Shown: piece after piece, positions 50,265 to 60,365 of the stretch | How the letters are laid out: each line of letters opens with the position of its first letter | Position numbering within the stretch: the first letter of the stretch is position 1 | Assembly: GCF_000819865.1 (NCBI RefSeq) | Contig: NZ_CDDF01000014.1 | Span: 265,007 to 329,006, forward strand | DNA: 64,000 bases | Direction: 5' to 3' | Origin: Aeromonas eucrenophila | GTDB taxonomy: Bacteria > Pseudomonadota > Gammaproteobacteria > Enterobacterales > Aeromonadaceae | Notes under the pieces: model-generated | Database searches by the model: none | Told to the model about the DNA's origin: nothing | Seen by the model: the letters and a program-made list of their open reading frames with translations, nothing else | Translations under genes and position numbers: made by a program

Positions 50265-51614
50265 ATGCCGTTAGTGGGACACCAACATCAGATCGATATT
50301 CTGGAACTGACCGACAAAGGGGATGGCAAGGGACGCCTGTTCGATCGCCCCCTGTTTGTCGAGGGGCTGCTGCCCGGTGAGCAGGCCCTGGTGGAGCTGA
50401 CCGAAGTCAAGCCGAACTACCTGCATGGCAAGCTGGTGGAGCTGACCCAGCCCTCCGCCGATCGGGTTCCCGATTTCTGCCCCAACACCGAGTGCGGTGG
50501 CTGCCAGGTACGGCCGCTGGCCTATCCGGCCCAGCTCAAGCTCAAGCAGGCACTGGTGCAGAGCGCGCTGGAGCAGGTCGGGCTGACGACTCAGGTCAAT
50601 CCCATCTTCGGCATGGACAGCCCCTTCGCCTATCGCAACAAGGCGCAATACGCGGTGCGCGGCACCGAGGCTGGCGCCGAGATCGGCTTCTATCGCAAGC
50701 ATTCCCATGATCTCATCACCGCCGATGACTGCGCGGTGCAGGACTCCCTGCACGTTGAGCTCAACGCCCGGGTGCGCAACTGGATGCGTACGCACGAGAT
50801 CGCGGCCTATGACGAGGTGAACCACAGCGGTTGCGTGCGCAACCTGATGACTCGCAAGGGCTTCAAGAGCGGCGAGCTGATGGTGGTGCTGGTGACCCTG
50901 GGCGAGACCCTGCCGTTTGAGGCCGAACTGCTGGCTGCCCTGAGCGATCTGCCCATCACCACTCTGGTGCAGAATATCAACGACGAGCGCACCAACCGGA
51001 TCCTGGGTGCGAGCAACCGGGTGCTGCTGGGTGAAGGGGTGATCCGCGACAAGATCCACGAGCTCGAGTTCGAGATCTCCCCGCTCTCCTTCTTCCAGAA
51101 CAACCCGAGCCAGACCGACGTACTCTACTCCAAGGCCCTCGACTACGCCGAATTGACCGGCAGCGAGACGGTATTCGACATCTACTGCGGTATCGGCACC
51201 ATTTCCCTGTTCCTGGCGAACAAGGCGGCCAAGGTGGTCGGCATCGAATCGGTGGAGAGCGCCATCGCCGACGCCCGCCGCAATGCGGCGTTGAACGGCA
51301 TAGAGCACACCGAATTCCACGTGGGCAAGGCCGAGCAACTGATGCCCGAGCTGTATGCCCAGGGCGTGAGCGCCGATGTGGTGGTGATGGATCCGCCCCG
51401 CAAGGGCTGTGACAAGGCGGTGCTGCAGACCCTGGTGGCCATGGCGCCGCGCCGGCTGGTCTATGTCTCCTGCAACCCCCAGACCCTGGCACGGGATCTG
51501 GCCTGGCTGGTCAAGCAAGGCTTCGTGCTGGACGAGGTGCAGCCGGTAGACATGTTCCCGCACTCCATGCACGTGGAAGCCGTTGTCCGCCTGAGCCTGC
51601 CTGCCAAGGGCTGA
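50265..51614 (+). CDS. RumA-family 23S rRNA (uracil-C5) methyltransferase
   Basis: A 449-residue enzyme: TRAM RNA-binding domain (about 1-60), a 4Fe-4S cluster motif (FCPNTECGGC plus a Cys in ADDCAVQ), and an AdoMet fold with FDIYCGIGTISLFLA and VVMDPPRKGCDKA. The catalytic nucleophile is the Cys of YVSCNPQTLARDL. The segment SFFQNNPSQTDVLYSKALDYA is closer to the Firmicutes RlmCD/YefA pattern than to E. coli RlmD, so the exact uracil (747 or 1939) is uncertain. GGAG before 50265 decides this start over the ATG at 50247. Confidence 0.9.
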   Translation: MPLVGHQHQIDILELTDKGDGKGRLFDRPLFVEGLLPGEQALVELTEVKPNYLHGKLVELTQPSADRVPDFCPNTECGGCQVRPLAYPAQLKLKQALVQSALEQVGLTTQVNPIFGMDSPFAYRNKAQYAVRGTEAGAEIGFYRKHSHDLITADDCAVQDSLHVELNARVRNWMRTHEIAAYDEVNHSGCVRNLMTRKGFKSGELMVVLVTLGETLPFEAELLAALSDLPITTLVQNINDERTNRILGASNRVLLGEGVIRDKIHELEFEISPLSFFQNNPSQTDVLYSKALDYAELTGSETVFDIYCGIGTISLFLANKAAKVVGIESVESAIADARRNAALNGIEHTEFHVGKAEQLMPELYAQGVSADVVVMDPPRKGCDKAVLQTLVAMAPRRLVYVSCNPQTLARDLAWLVKQGFVLDEVQPVDMFPHSMHVEAVVRLSLPAKG

Positions 51615-51638
51615 TTTGAGATAGCCGCAGGGTTCTGA

Positions 51639-51669
51639 TAAAAACGACTCCAAATGGAGTCGTTTTTTT
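51639..51669 (+). terminator. Terminator of the 23S methyltransferase gene
   Basis: AAAACGACTCC-AAAT-GGAGTCGTTTTTTT, 25 nt after the stop codon. Confidence 0.9.
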
Positions 51670-51707
51670 ATGGCCGCGACAAGGTGGCGGGGAAGGAGCA
51701 AGCAGGG

Positions 51708-52219
51708 ATGAGCATTCGTTTGGCAGGGGGGGAAGATGCCGCCGCACTGGATCACTTTTTTCAGCAACTGGATCGGGAGACCCGCTTCATGTTGTTCGAG
51801 GCGGGGGAGCGGCCATCGGATATCGAGGGCCAGCGTCAACGCTTGGACGCCATGCAGAGCAGTCAGAACCAGCGGATCTGGCTGCTGGAGCTGGGCCAGG
51901 AGCTGCAGGGTTTCGCTGTGATGATGGGGGGGGCCTGCAGCGCAACCGGCACTGTGCCTTGGTGGTGATGGGACTGCGTCAGAGTGCACGGGGTCAGGGT
52001 TGGGGTGAGCGCTTGCTGAAAACCCTGATTGCGGCCGCGCCGGGGTATGGCATCAGTCGACTGGAGCTGGGCGTAATGGCGCACAACGAGGTGGCCCACG
52101 GTCTCTATCGCAAATGCGGCTTCGTTGATGAGGGACTGCGCCGGCGAGCCTATCGGCTGGGTGATGATGAGGTGAACGAGATCAGCATGAGCCTGTTGTT
52201 GCCGTCGGGTCACGCATAA
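51708..52219 (+). pseudogene. GNAT acetyltransferase split at a G8 tract
   Basis: The first part starts MSIRLAGGEDAAALDHFFQQLDRETRFMLFEAGERP after an AAGGAG site and reads to WLLELGQELQGFAVMMGG. At the eight-G run 51926-51933 the frame is lost and terminates at 51968. One additional G would continue as GGLQRNRHCALVVMGLRQSARGQGWGERLLKTLIAAAPGYG, which carries the acetyl-CoA motif RQSARGQGWG, to the stop at 52219 (about 170 residues). Either a real contingency or inactivating slip, or a homopolymer error. Confidence 0.85.
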
Positions 52220-52291
52220 CCTGCTCGCTACGACGTGACGACGGGTAGTCTGGGCAGGCAGGTTGCCTGCATTGGCAATAAGGAGCAGAAG

Positions 52292-52465
52292 ATGAAAAGC
52301 GTGTTGCTGAATTGGCTGGCCCGCTACGATGCCTGGTGCCAGGAGTGGGGGCTTGTTCCCGAGAACCGGCGCTGCTGCGCGCCGGTGCGTTATGACGAGG
52401 ATGAGCAAGAGGCGAAGGCGGAAGAGCCGCCTCTTAGCGGAAGTTGCGAGTCACGGCCCCGCTGA
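52292..52465 (+). CDS. Small hypothetical protein (57 aa)
   Basis: Starts [50 protein letters not shown] after a clear AAGGAGCAG ribosome site. The N-terminal half is an amphipathic Trp-rich helix and the C-terminal half is acidic. Its last 32 nt overlap the 3' end of the convergent pilin gene. No family recognised; the ribosome site and gene-like spacing are the main evidence. Confidence 0.55.
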   Translation: MKSVLLNWLARYDAWCQEWGLVPENRRCCAPVRYDEDEQEAKAEEPPLSGSCESRPR

Positions 52466-53048
52466 CGCTGTTGTAGTCAAAGCCCAGCCCGTTCGGGTAA
52501 GCGGGCAAGCGGCCGATGGAGTCGCGCAAGATATAGCGGCAGTTGTCGTGACGCAGCTTGCCGTCGGCCTGCCCATCGACGGGGATCAGGCGGGAGATAT
52601 AGTCGCTGTCCGAGTCGGTATGGAGCTCATCGGAAGCGGTCTGATCGGTGTCGAGCAGGCCGCCGAACAGGCTCTCGCAGTCATCCCGGCTGCTGACGGA
52701 GATCTGATCGCTGTCGCCCCCCGGGAAGACGGTATCCGGCCCCTGACCGCCCTGATCCTCCTTGGTACCCACCGGCCAGCCGTGGCTGTTGATATCGAGA
52801 TCCTGCTTGCCCATGCCGCTAAAGTTGTAGAGTGCCAGCGGCTCTCCCCTCACCTTGACGGCCCAGCCCGCATGGGCCAGCTGGACGGCGCTGGAAAAAC
52901 TGCCCGCGGTCGCCGACACGCTGCTCTTGAGGGCATCGTCCTTGATGTTGATGAAACGGGGCAGGGCGGTGACCGCCAGGATCCCCAGCACTATGATGAC
53001 CAGCACCAGCTCTATCAGGGTAAAGCCGTGAGAAATGCGTTTTGACAT
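52434..53048 (-). CDS. Type IV pilin-like protein (MSHA/pseudopilin type)
   Basis: A 204-residue prepilin. The leader MSKRISHG is followed by the prepilin peptidase site [32 protein letters not shown], with the conserved Glu5 of the mature protein. The C-terminal domain has two Cys (DDCESLFGG and HDNCRYIL) that may form the D-loop disulfide. MshB/MshA-like minor pilins have this length, but no msh operon is adjacent, so the assembly machine it serves is unknown. Confidence 0.85.
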   Translation of the reverse strand: MSKRISHGFTLIELVLVIIVLGILAVTALPRFINIKDDALKSSVSATAGSFSSAVQLAHAGWAVKVRGEPLALYNFSGMGKQDLDINSHGWPVGTKEDQGGQGPDTVFPGGDSDQISVSSRDDCESLFGGLLDTDQTASDELHTDSDSDYISRLIPVDGQADGKLRHDNCRYILRDSIGRLPAYPNGLGFDYNSVSGAVTRNFR

Positions 53049-53088
53049 GGAATGAACCCATTAAGTACGACAAACAGGTAAGCGTGAT

Positions 53089-53877
53089 ATGCAACTGATC
53101 GATACCCACTGCCACCTCGATTTTCCGGTCTTCGAGCCCGATAGGGAGGCGCTGCTGGCCCAGTGGCGTCAATTGGGAGTGGGCAAGTATATCATCCCCG
53201 CCGTGGGAGAGGAAAACTGGACTCGCCTGATCTCATTGGCCGAGCGCCATGCCGGCATCGCCTACGGTCTGGGCATCCATCCCTGGTATGTGGGGGCACA
53301 GGCGCCCGACGTGCTGGCACGGCTGCACGCCTTGCTGGCGAGCAGGCCGCGCGGCCTGGTGGCCATCGGCGAGTGCGGACTGGATCTGCGCAGTCAGGTG
53401 CCGCAGGAGGGGCAGGTCGAGATGTTTGAGGCGCAGATAAGGCTGGCGATGGAACACGAGTTGCCGCTTATCGTCCACTCGGTGCGAGCCAACGACACCG
53501 TCGCCAAGATCCTGCGGCGCTTCAAACCGGCCGCTGGCGGGGTGATCCACGCCTTCAGCGGTTCCCTGCATCAGGCCGAAGTGTTCTGGCAACTTGGCTT
53601 CAGGCTGGGTATAGGTGGCGTCATCAGCTACGAGCGGGCCAACAAGACCCGGGAGGCGATCCGCGACATGCCGCTGGAGGCGCTGCTGCTGGAAACCGAT
53701 GCCCCCGACATGCCGCTGCAAGGGCGGCAAGGGGAGCCCAATACTCCCGCCAGCCTGCCCGTGATCGCGCAACTCTTGGCCGAATTGCGGCAGCAGCCGC
53801 TGGAAGATGTTATTTCGGTGTTGCATGAATCCACTTTGCGGGCCTTCCCGCGCATGGAGCGTGAAATTAACAGTTGA
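53089..53877 (+). CDS. TatD-family metal-dependent hydrolase (YjjV-like)
   Basis: A 262-residue TIM-barrel hydrolase. Metal ligands are visible in DTHCHLDF (residues 5-12), GECGLDL, the His in VHSVRAND, the His in IHAFSGS, and the Asp in LLLETDAPDMP. TatD proteins are 3'-5' DNA/RNA exonucleases or D-aminoacyl-type hydrolases; this one resembles E. coli YjjV, which lies close to the deo operon there as well. Confidence 0.88.
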   Translation: MQLIDTHCHLDFPVFEPDREALLAQWRQLGVGKYIIPAVGEENWTRLISLAERHAGIAYGLGIHPWYVGAQAPDVLARLHALLASRPRGLVAIGECGLDLRSQVPQEGQVEMFEAQIRLAMEHELPLIVHSVRANDTVAKILRRFKPAAGGVIHAFSGSLHQAEVFWQLGFRLGIGGVISYERANKTREAIRDMPLEALLLETDAPDMPLQGRQGEPNTPASLPVIAQLLAELRQQPLEDVISVLHESTLRAFPRMEREINS

Positions 53878-53967
53878 TTAACTGTTGATATCGCAGTGAT
53901 AAAAAACAGGACCCATAAAAATCGTTTGCGGTCTAATTAAACGACGGCCGGCCCTTTTCAGCCTTAT

Positions 53968-54013
53968 AAAATGTGACCAGCATTCTACTTTGTCGCACCG
54001 TAATTAGTATAAT
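53968..54013 (+). promoter_or_regulatory. Promoter region of the nucleoside transporter gene
   Basis: A perfect -10 TATAAT lies at 54008-54013. Upstream, AAATGTGA (53969-53976) is one good half of a CRP site; the second half (TTCTACTTT) is weak. CRP control with CytR repression would fit a nucleoside transporter, but the CytR site cannot be assigned by eye. Confidence 0.55.
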
Positions 54014-54090
54014 GCGCACCCTTGATTAACGGCTTTAAGATACAAAACGTTAACAAGCTGGAAGGTGCTACATAAGAGGAAATATTAATA

Positions 54091-55365
54091 ATGAATCTGA
54101 TAATGGGTCTGGTAGGGATGGTAACGCTCATCCTTATCGCGGTGCTGTTCTCCAGTAATCGCAAAGCAATTAAAATTCGCACCGTTGGCGGTGCCTTTGC
54201 CATTCAAGCCGGTCTGGGCGCCTTCGTGCTCTACGTCCCTGTCGGCCGGGATATTCTGGTCGGCGTATCTGATGCTGTTTCCAGCGTCATCGGTTATGGC
54301 CACAACGGTATCGAATTCCTGTTCGGTGGACTGGTCAGCAACAAGATGTTTGAACTCTTCGGTGGCGGTGGCTTCATCTTCGCCTTCCGCGTGCTGCCCG
54401 TCATCATCTTCTTCTCCTCCCTGATCGCGGTTCTCTATTATCTGGGCATCATGCAGTGGGTGATCAAGCTGCTGGGTGGTGGCCTGCAAAAGATGCTGGG
54501 TACCTCCCGTACCGAATCCCTGTCTGCGACCGCCAACATCTTCGTCGGCCAGACTGAAGCGCCGCTGGTGGTGCGTCCCTTCATCGGCAAGATGACCGAT
54601 TCCGAGCTGTTTGCCGTCATGTGTGGTGGCCTGGCCTCCGTCGCCGGCTCCGTGCTGGCCGGTTACGCCTCCATGGGCGTCAAGATGGAATACCTGATCG
54701 CCGCCTCCTTCATGGCCGCGCCGGGTGGTCTGTTGTTCGCCAAGTTGCTGGTACCGGAAACCGAGACCCCCAACTATGACGAGAGCGCTGCCGATGGCGA
54801 GCTGGACGACAAGCCGGCCAACGTGATCGATGCCGCCGCCGCCGGTGCCTCTGCCGGTCTGCAACTGGCCCTGAACGTGGGCGCCATGCTGCTGGCCTTC
54901 ATCGGTCTGATCGCCATGATCAACGGCATCTTCGCCGGTGTGGGTGGCTGGTTCGGTTATCCGCAGCTCTCCCTGGAACTGCTGCTGGGCTGGTTGTTCT
55001 CCCCGCTGGCCTTCCTCATCGGTGTGCCCTGGAGCGAAGCCGTGGTGGCGGGTTCCTTCATCGGTCAGAAGCTGGTGGTGAACGAGTTCGTGGCTTACCT
55101 GAACTTCGCCCCCTATCTGAAGGATGAGGTGCTGATCAACGGCGTGGCCATGTCCGACCACACCAAGGCCATCATCTCCTTCGCCCTGTGCGGTTTCGCC
55201 AACCTGTCCTCCGTTGCCATCCTGCTGGGTGGTCTGGGGTCCATGGCGCCAAACCGTCGCGGCACCATCGCCAGGTTCGGTCTGAAGGCCGTGCTGGCAG
55301 GCTCGCTGTCCAATCTGATGTCTGCCACCATCGCAGGCTTCTTCCTGGCATTGACAGCCATGTAG
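54091..55365 (+). CDS. Concentrative nucleoside transporter (NupC/CNT family)
   Basis: A 424-residue polytopic transporter. Diagnostic CNT blocks are [81 protein letters not shown], and the C-terminal [24 protein letters not shown]. It imports nucleosides with Na+ or H+. Located upstream of the deo operon, it supplies substrates to DeoA and DeoD. The gene ends at its own hairpin terminator. Confidence 0.94.
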   Translation: MNLIMGLVGMVTLILIAVLFSSNRKAIKIRTVGGAFAIQAGLGAFVLYVPVGRDILVGVSDAVSSVIGYGHNGIEFLFGGLVSNKMFELFGGGGFIFAFRVLPVIIFFSSLIAVLYYLGIMQWVIKLLGGGLQKMLGTSRTESLSATANIFVGQTEAPLVVRPFIGKMTDSELFAVMCGGLASVAGSVLAGYASMGVKMEYLIAASFMAAPGGLLFAKLLVPETETPNYDESAADGELDDKPANVIDAAAAGASAGLQLALNVGAMLLAFIGLIAMINGIFAGVGGWFGYPQLSLELLLGWLFSPLAFLIGVPWSEAVVAGSFIGQKLVVNEFVAYLNFAPYLKDEVLINGVAMSDHTKAIISFALCGFANLSSVAILLGGLGSMAPNRRGTIARFGLKAVLAGSLSNLMSATIAGFFLALTAM

Positions 55366-55390
55366 TATTTGCCTGACAGTCAGGTAAAGA

Positions 55391-55421
55391 CGAACGCCAC
55401 AGCATAAAGCTGTGGCGTTCG
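55391..55421 (+). terminator. Terminator of the nucleoside transporter gene
   Basis: The perfect stem CGAACGCCACAGC-ATAAA-GCTGTGGCGTTCG is followed by CGTTTG only, so termination may be partial and allow read-through into the xapX-type gene. Confidence 0.75.
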
Positions 55422-55488
55422 CGTTTGAGGCGGTGACAACCGTTTGCGTTTCTAGACTAATAATAAAATGAGTCAAATCGGAGGTTAT

Positions 55489-55659
55489 ATGAATGAAGTG
55501 CTACTGGCGATGGCAGCCGGCTTTATCGTTGGCTTGTTGTTTTCTTTCCTCAAATTACCTATTCCGGCGCCTCCCGTGCTGTCAGGGGTAATGGGGATTG
55601 TAGGGGTGTATCTGGGGGGGATTGCCTACTCCTGGATCCTGACCCGCTTCTTCTCTTAA
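55489..55659 (+). CDS. XapX-type small membrane protein
   Basis: A 56-residue protein starting MNEVLLAMAAGFIVGLLFSFLKLPIPAPPVLSGVMGIVGVYLGG: two TM helices joined by the XapX motif KLPIPAPP. Such proteins are named from a neighbour of xanthosine phosphorylase genes and are of unknown function. It lies between the nucleoside transporter and deoC, consistent with a role around nucleoside uptake. GGAGG precedes the ATG. Confidence 0.85.
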   Translation: MNEVLLAMAAGFIVGLLFSFLKLPIPAPPVLSGVMGIVGVYLGGIAYSWILTRFFS

Positions 55660-56051
55660 GCACTTTCCAGTACCGGATTTGCCAGATGTGAGGTACCTCT
55701 GAAAATGGCAAATCCGGCTTGCAAACACGGGGTATCTCGGCTGAAATAGGCGATGCCAGCAGGGTGCTGGCATTGACTAATACCCACATGAAGTGGGTGT
55801 TGGCGGTCAAATGGAATTGATTGGGAAGTCGGGTCCGCGGTTGTCGGCCTTTCTCAAGTCTTCATGGAACCAAGTCCGCACTTTTGTAAGAAAGTGACAG
55901 GGCTCTTGCCTTATTTGCAGCCGTATTGCCTGTGCATTTGCGCTGTAATTCCATATCCCCTTTACCCGGGATCTTCTCTTGCCGATCCTGCGTGGTTCGG
56001 CGAAGGCTGATCACTGGTATGCGGGACTTATCGAGACTTTGGAGACATAGC
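55660..56051. promoter_or_regulatory. Leader region of the deo operon
   Basis: A 392-bp region without a gene. It contains a 12-bp inverted repeat CCGGATTTGCCA/TGGCAAATCCGG (55673-55684 and 55706-55717) and a small hairpin ACCCAC-ATGA-AGTGGGT near 55783-55799. DeoR/CytR/CRP control is expected for this operon from E. coli, but I cannot assign their sites confidently. Confidence 0.55.
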
Positions 56052-56825
56052 ATGACCGATCTGAAACTGGCCGCCCAACGCGCCCTGAACCTGATGGACC
56101 TGACCACCCTGAACGATGACGACACCGATCAGAAGGTCATCGATCTGTGCCGCAAGGCCAAGTCCCCGGCCGGCCTCACCGCCGCCGTCTGCATCTATCC
56201 CCGTTTCATCCCCATCGCACGCAAGACCCTGCGTGAGATCGGCGCCGCCGACGTGCGCATCGCCACCGTGACCAACTTCCCCCACGGCAATGACGACATC
56301 GAGATCGCCGTGGCCGAGACCCGCGCCGCCGTGGCTTACGGTGCCGACGAGGTGGACGTGGTATTCCCTTACCGTGCCTTCATGGCGGGCAATGAACAGG
56401 TCGGCTTCGATTTGGTCAAAGCTTGTAAGGAAGCCTGCGGTACTCAAGCCCTGCTGAAGGTGATCATCGAGACCGGTGAGCTGAAAGAAGAGGCCCTGAT
56501 CCGTCGCGCCTCCGAGATCAGCATCGACGCCGGTGCCGACTTCATCAAGACCTCCACCGGCAAGGTGCCGGTGAACGCGACCCCGGAAGCGGCCCGCATC
56601 ATGATGGAAGTGATCAAGGCCAAGAACCCGAAAGTGGGCTTCAAGCCTGCCGGTGGTGTGAAGGACGCGGCCGTGGCCGGTCAGTACCTCGCCATGGCCG
56701 AAGAGATCCTGGGCAAGGACTGGGTTTCCCCCCGTACCTTCCGCTTCGGCGCTTCCAGCCTGCTGGCCAGCCTGCTGGCGACCCTGGGCCACGGCGACAA
56801 GCCGGCCAATACCAGCGGTTACTAA
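56052..56825 (+). CDS. deoC: Deoxyribose-phosphate aldolase
   Basis: A class I aldolase of 257 residues that splits 2-deoxyribose-5-phosphate into acetaldehyde and glyceraldehyde-3-phosphate. The Schiff-base lysine is in DFIKTSTGK (about 167), and the proton-relay lysine in GFKPAGGV (about 201). The start ATG at 56052 follows GGAGACATAGC; the long upstream extension of the frame is not coding. First gene of deoC-deoA-deoB-deoD. Confidence 0.98.
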   Translation: MTDLKLAAQRALNLMDLTTLNDDDTDQKVIDLCRKAKSPAGLTAAVCIYPRFIPIARKTLREIGAADVRIATVTNFPHGNDDIEIAVAETRAAVAYGADEVDVVFPYRAFMAGNEQVGFDLVKACKEACGTQALLKVIIETGELKEEALIRRASEISIDAGADFIKTSTGKVPVNATPEAARIMMEVIKAKNPKVGFKPAGGVKDAAVAGQYLAMAEEILGKDWVSPRTFRFGASSLLASLLATLGHGDKPANTSGY

Positions 56826-56898
56826 GCGGTGGCAGGGGACGGCATGCCGTCCCCTATTTCGGTCTGTGTTCGTGCGTGATGCACGGAGGGAATGAAAG

Positions 56899-58230
56899 AT
56901 GTTTTTGCCTCAAGAAATTATTCGCAAGAAGCGCAACGGTGAAGCGCTCAGTACCCAAGAGATTCAATTCTTCGTCCAGGGCATTACCAACAACAGCATC
57001 GGCGAAGGCCAGATCGCGGCCCTCGCCATGGCGGTCTACTTCAAGGACATGACCATGGACGAGCGGGTCGCCCTGACCTGTGCCATGCGCGACTCCGGCA
57101 TGGTGCTGACCTGGGATCACCTGAACCTCGGCGGTCCTATCGTCGACAAGCACTCCACCGGCGGTGTGGGTGATGTGGTCTCCCTGATGCTCGGCCCCAT
57201 GGTCGCCGCCTGCGGTGGCTTCGTGCCGATGATCTCCGGTCGTGGTCTCGGCCACACCGGCGGTACCCTGGACAAGCTCGACGCCATCCCTGGCTACCAG
57301 ACCTCGGTCGACAACGATCGTTTCCTGAAGGTGGTGAAAGAAGCGGGCGTGGCCATCATCGGCCAGACCGGCGATCTGGCACCCGCCGACAAGCGCATCT
57401 ACGCGGTGCGTGACATCACGGCCACCGTCGAATCCATCGCCATGATCACCGGCTCCATCCTCTCCAAGAAGCTCGCCTCCGGGCTCGAAGCGCTGGTGAT
57501 GGATGTGAAAGTCGGTTCGGGCGCCTTTATGCCGACCTTCGAAGCCTCGGAAGAGCTGGCCAAGAGCATCGTCGCCGTGGCCAACGGTGCCGGTTGCCGC
57601 ACCTCTGCGCTGCTCACCGACATGAACCAGGTGCTGGCCTCCAGCGCCGGCAACGCGGTGGAAGTGCGTGAAGCGGTGCGCTACCTGACCGGTGCCTATC
57701 GCAATCCGCGCATCCACGAAGTCACCATGGCCCTGTGCGCAGAGATGCTGATCTCCGCCCATCTGGCCAGCAATGACGCCGATGCCCGTCGCAAGCTGCA
57801 GGCGGTGCTGGACAACGGTAAGGCGGCCGAGATCTTCGGTCGTATGGTGACTGGGCTGGGTGGCCCCGCCGACTTCATCGAACGTCACGACAACTACCTG
57901 CCCAAGGCCGCCATAGTGCGCCCGGTATTCGCCGCCAAGAGCGGTTTCGTGACCGCCATGGATACCCGTGAACTGGGTCTGGCCGTGGTTGCCATGGGCG
58001 GCGGTCGCCGCGCCGCCAGTGACAAGCTCGATTACGCGGTCGGGTTGACCGACTTTATTCGCCTGGGTCAGAGCGTCGACGCTGACAAGCCGCTCGCGCT
58101 GATCCACGCTCAAACTGAAGAGCAATTCACTCAGGCTGCCAGCATGGTGCAGGCGGCTGTCAGGATCGGTGACACTCAACCCCAGGCGCTGCCTGAGGTC
58201 TATCGTCGCATCGGTCTGGCTGATTTGTAA
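56899..58230 (+). CDS. deoA: Thymidine phosphorylase
   Basis: A 443-residue enzyme converting thymidine and phosphate into thymine and deoxyribose-1-phosphate. It begins [22 protein letters not shown]. The phosphate-binding loop KHSTGGVGD and the signature [20 protein letters not shown] are intact, and the tail [19 protein letters not shown] is typical. Fourteen nt separate it from deoB. Confidence 0.98.
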   Translation: MFLPQEIIRKKRNGEALSTQEIQFFVQGITNNSIGEGQIAALAMAVYFKDMTMDERVALTCAMRDSGMVLTWDHLNLGGPIVDKHSTGGVGDVVSLMLGPMVAACGGFVPMISGRGLGHTGGTLDKLDAIPGYQTSVDNDRFLKVVKEAGVAIIGQTGDLAPADKRIYAVRDITATVESIAMITGSILSKKLASGLEALVMDVKVGSGAFMPTFEASEELAKSIVAVANGAGCRTSALLTDMNQVLASSAGNAVEVREAVRYLTGAYRNPRIHEVTMALCAEMLISAHLASNDADARRKLQAVLDNGKAAEIFGRMVTGLGGPADFIERHDNYLPKAAIVRPVFAAKSGFVTAMDTRELGLAVVAMGGGRRAASDKLDYAVGLTDFIRLGQSVDADKPLALIHAQTEEQFTQAASMVQAAVRIGDTQPQALPEVYRRIGLADL

Positions 58231-58244
58231 CAAGGGGAAGTCCC

Positions 58245-59453
58245 ATGAAACGTACCTTTATTCTGATGATGGACTCTTTCGGTATTGGCGCTGCCGCCGA
58301 TGCCGAAAAGTTCGGAGATGTGGGCGCAAATACCCTTGGCCATATCGCCAAGGCCTGTGCTGCCGGTGAGTTCGAGGGCCGCGGTGCCCTCAATCTGCCG
58401 AACCTGAACAAGCTGGGTCTGGGCCATGCAGGCGAACTCGCCTCCGGTCACTTCCCGGAAGGCCTGAAGAAGGACATCGAGGTGATCGGTGCCTACGGTT
58501 TCGCTCAGGAGCTCTCCTCCGGCAAGGACACCCCGTCCGGCCACTGGGAGATCGCCGGCGTGCCCGTGCTGTTCGAGTGGGGATACTTCAAGGATCATCA
58601 CAACAGCTTCCCGCAGGAGCTGCTGGACGCCATCGTCGAGAAGGCGGGTCTGTCCGGCTATCTGGGCAACTGCCACGCCTCCGGCACCCAGGTGCTTGAC
58701 GATCTGGGCGAAGAGCACATGCGCACCGGCAAGCCGATCCTCTACACCTCTGCCGATTCCGTGTTCCAGATCGCCTGCCACGAAGAGACCTACGGCCTCG
58801 AGAAGCTCTATGAGCTGTGCCACATAGTGCGCGAGCTGCTGGAGCCCTACAACATTGGCCGCGTCATCGCCCGTCCGTTCGTGGGCAGCGGCAAGGGCAA
58901 CTTCAAGCGCACCGGCAACCGTCACGACTACTCAGTGCTGCCGCCGGCACCGACAGTGCTGGATTACATGAAGGATGCGGGTGGCCAGGTGGTTTCCATC
59001 GGCAAGATCGCCGACATCTACGCCAACCAGGGCATCACCAAGCAGGTGAAGGGCACCGGCCTGACCGAGCTGTGGGATCGCACCCTGGAAGAGGTAAAAG
59101 CCGCCGGTGACAACACCATCGTCTTCACCAACTTCGTCGACTTCGACTCCTCCTACGGCCACCGCCGTGACGTGAAGGGCTATGCCGACGCGCTGGAGTA
59201 CTTCGATTCCCGTCTGCCCGAGCTGTTCGACATACTGCAGGATGGCGACGTGGTGGTGCTGACCGCCGACCACGGCTGTGATCCGACCTGGAACGGCACC
59301 GATCACACCCGTGAATACATCCCTGTGCTGTTCTACGGCAAGCCGGTCAAGGCGGGGTCCGTCGGTCGTCGCGAGACCTTTGCCGACATCGGCCAGAGCA
59401 TAGCCGCGTACCACGGTCTGCCCAAGCTGCAATACGGCACCAGCTTCCTGTGA
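58245..59453 (+). CDS. deoB: Phosphopentomutase
   Basis: A 402-residue alkaline-phosphatase-superfamily enzyme interconverting deoxyribose-1- and -5-phosphate. Metal and active-site blocks are MMDSFGIGA, the phosphothreonine loop [11 protein letters not shown], and [17 protein letters not shown]. The C-terminus reads [16 protein letters not shown]; a decayed copy of this tail follows downstream. Confidence 0.97.
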   Translation: MKRTFILMMDSFGIGAAADAEKFGDVGANTLGHIAKACAAGEFEGRGALNLPNLNKLGLGHAGELASGHFPEGLKKDIEVIGAYGFAQELSSGKDTPSGHWEIAGVPVLFEWGYFKDHHNSFPQELLDAIVEKAGLSGYLGNCHASGTQVLDDLGEEHMRTGKPILYTSADSVFQIACHEETYGLEKLYELCHIVRELLEPYNIGRVIARPFVGSGKGNFKRTGNRHDYSVLPPAPTVLDYMKDAGGQVVSIGKIADIYANQGITKQVKGTGLTELWDRTLEEVKAAGDNTIVFTNFVDFDSSYGHRRDVKGYADALEYFDSRLPELFDILQDGDVVVLTADHGCDPTWNGTDHTREYIPVLFYGKPVKAGSVGRRETFADIGQSIAAYHGLPKLQYGTSFL

Positions 59454-59460
59454 TCGCGAT

Positions 59461-59518
59461 CCCGGGCAGGATGTTGCATGACCTGCCCGGGTTGCAGCAC
59501 GGTACCGGCTTCCGGTAA
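59461..59518 (+). repeat. Decayed duplicate of the deoB 3' end, with hairpin
   Basis: The frame at 59471-59518 reads MLHDLPGLQHGTGFR and stop, matching the deoB tail [14 protein letters not shown] codon by codon, 65 nt downstream (28 of 39 aligned bases identical by hand count). The segment also forms a perfect 10-bp hairpin CCCGGGCAGG/CCTGCCCGGG (59461-59491). A second hairpin near 59526-59550 precedes deoD. Confidence 0.75.
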
Positions 59519-59598
59519 GTTACCCGCCCGCCGCCGCGAGGCAGCGGGCAAACCAATAAAGACAATAAAACTCAACCTAGTGTGAAGGAATTAAGAGA

Positions 59599-60312
59599 AT
59601 GGCAACTCCTCATATCAATGCGAAAGATGGCGCCTTTGCTGACACAGTACTGATGCCAGGGGACCCCCTGCGCGCCAAGTATATCGCCGAGACCTTCCTG
59701 GAGAACGTCGAGCAGGTGTGTGACGTGCGCAGCATGCTCGGCTTCACCGGCACCTACAAGGGCCGTCGCATCTCCGTCATGGGCCACGGCATGGGCATCC
59801 CGTCCTGCTCCATCTACACCAAAGAGCTGATCACCGACTACGGCGTCAAGACCATCATTCGCGTGGGCTCCTGCGGCGCCGTGCGTGAAGACGTGAAGCT
59901 GCGTGACGTGGTGATCGGCATGGGTGCCTGCACCGACTCCAAGGTCAACCGTCTGCGCTTCAAGGATCACGACTTCGCCGCCATCGCTGACTTCGATCTG
60001 GTCGCCAATGCCGTGCAAGCCGCCAAGAACAAGGGCGTTGCCGTGCGCGTGGGCAACCTCTTCTCCGCCGATCTGTTCTACACCCCGGATCCTTCCATGT
60101 TCGACGTCATGGAAAAATACGGCATCCTGGGTGTCGAGATGGAAGCCGCCGGTATCTACGGCGTGGCTGCCGAGTACGGCGCCAAGGCACTGACCATCTG
60201 CACCGTTTCCGACCATATCCGTACCGGTGAGCAGACCACCGCCGAAGAGCGTCAGCTGACCTTCAACGACATGATCGAAATCGCACTGGACTCCGTGCTG
60301 CTGGGTGACTAA
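59599..60312 (+). CDS. deoD: Purine nucleoside phosphorylase, DeoD type
   Basis: A 237-residue hexameric phosphorylase acting on purine (deoxy)nucleosides. It begins [44 protein letters not shown] contributes to phosphate binding, [11 protein letters not shown] binds the ribose, and the catalytic Asp is in TVSDHI. Last gene of the deo operon, 145 nt after deoB with two hairpins between. Confidence 0.98.
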   Translation: MATPHINAKDGAFADTVLMPGDPLRAKYIAETFLENVEQVCDVRSMLGFTGTYKGRRISVMGHGMGIPSCSIYTKELITDYGVKTIIRVGSCGAVREDVKLRDVVIGMGACTDSKVNRLRFKDHDFAAIADFDLVANAVQAAKNKGVAVRVGNLFSADLFYTPDPSMFDVMEKYGILGVEMEAAGIYGVAAEYGAKALTICTVSDHIRTGEQTTAEERQLTFNDMIEIALDSVLLGD

Positions 60313-60338
60313 ACCCGCGGCTTCGGCTCCATGCAAGA

Positions 60339-60365
60339 ACGGCGACCCTGGGTCGCCGTTTTTTA
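60339..60365 (+). terminator. deo operon terminator
   Basis: The hairpin AACGGCGACC-CTG-GGTCGCCGTT is followed by a T run, 27 nt after deoD. The next 190 nt, to 60557, hold no gene. Confidence 0.9.
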
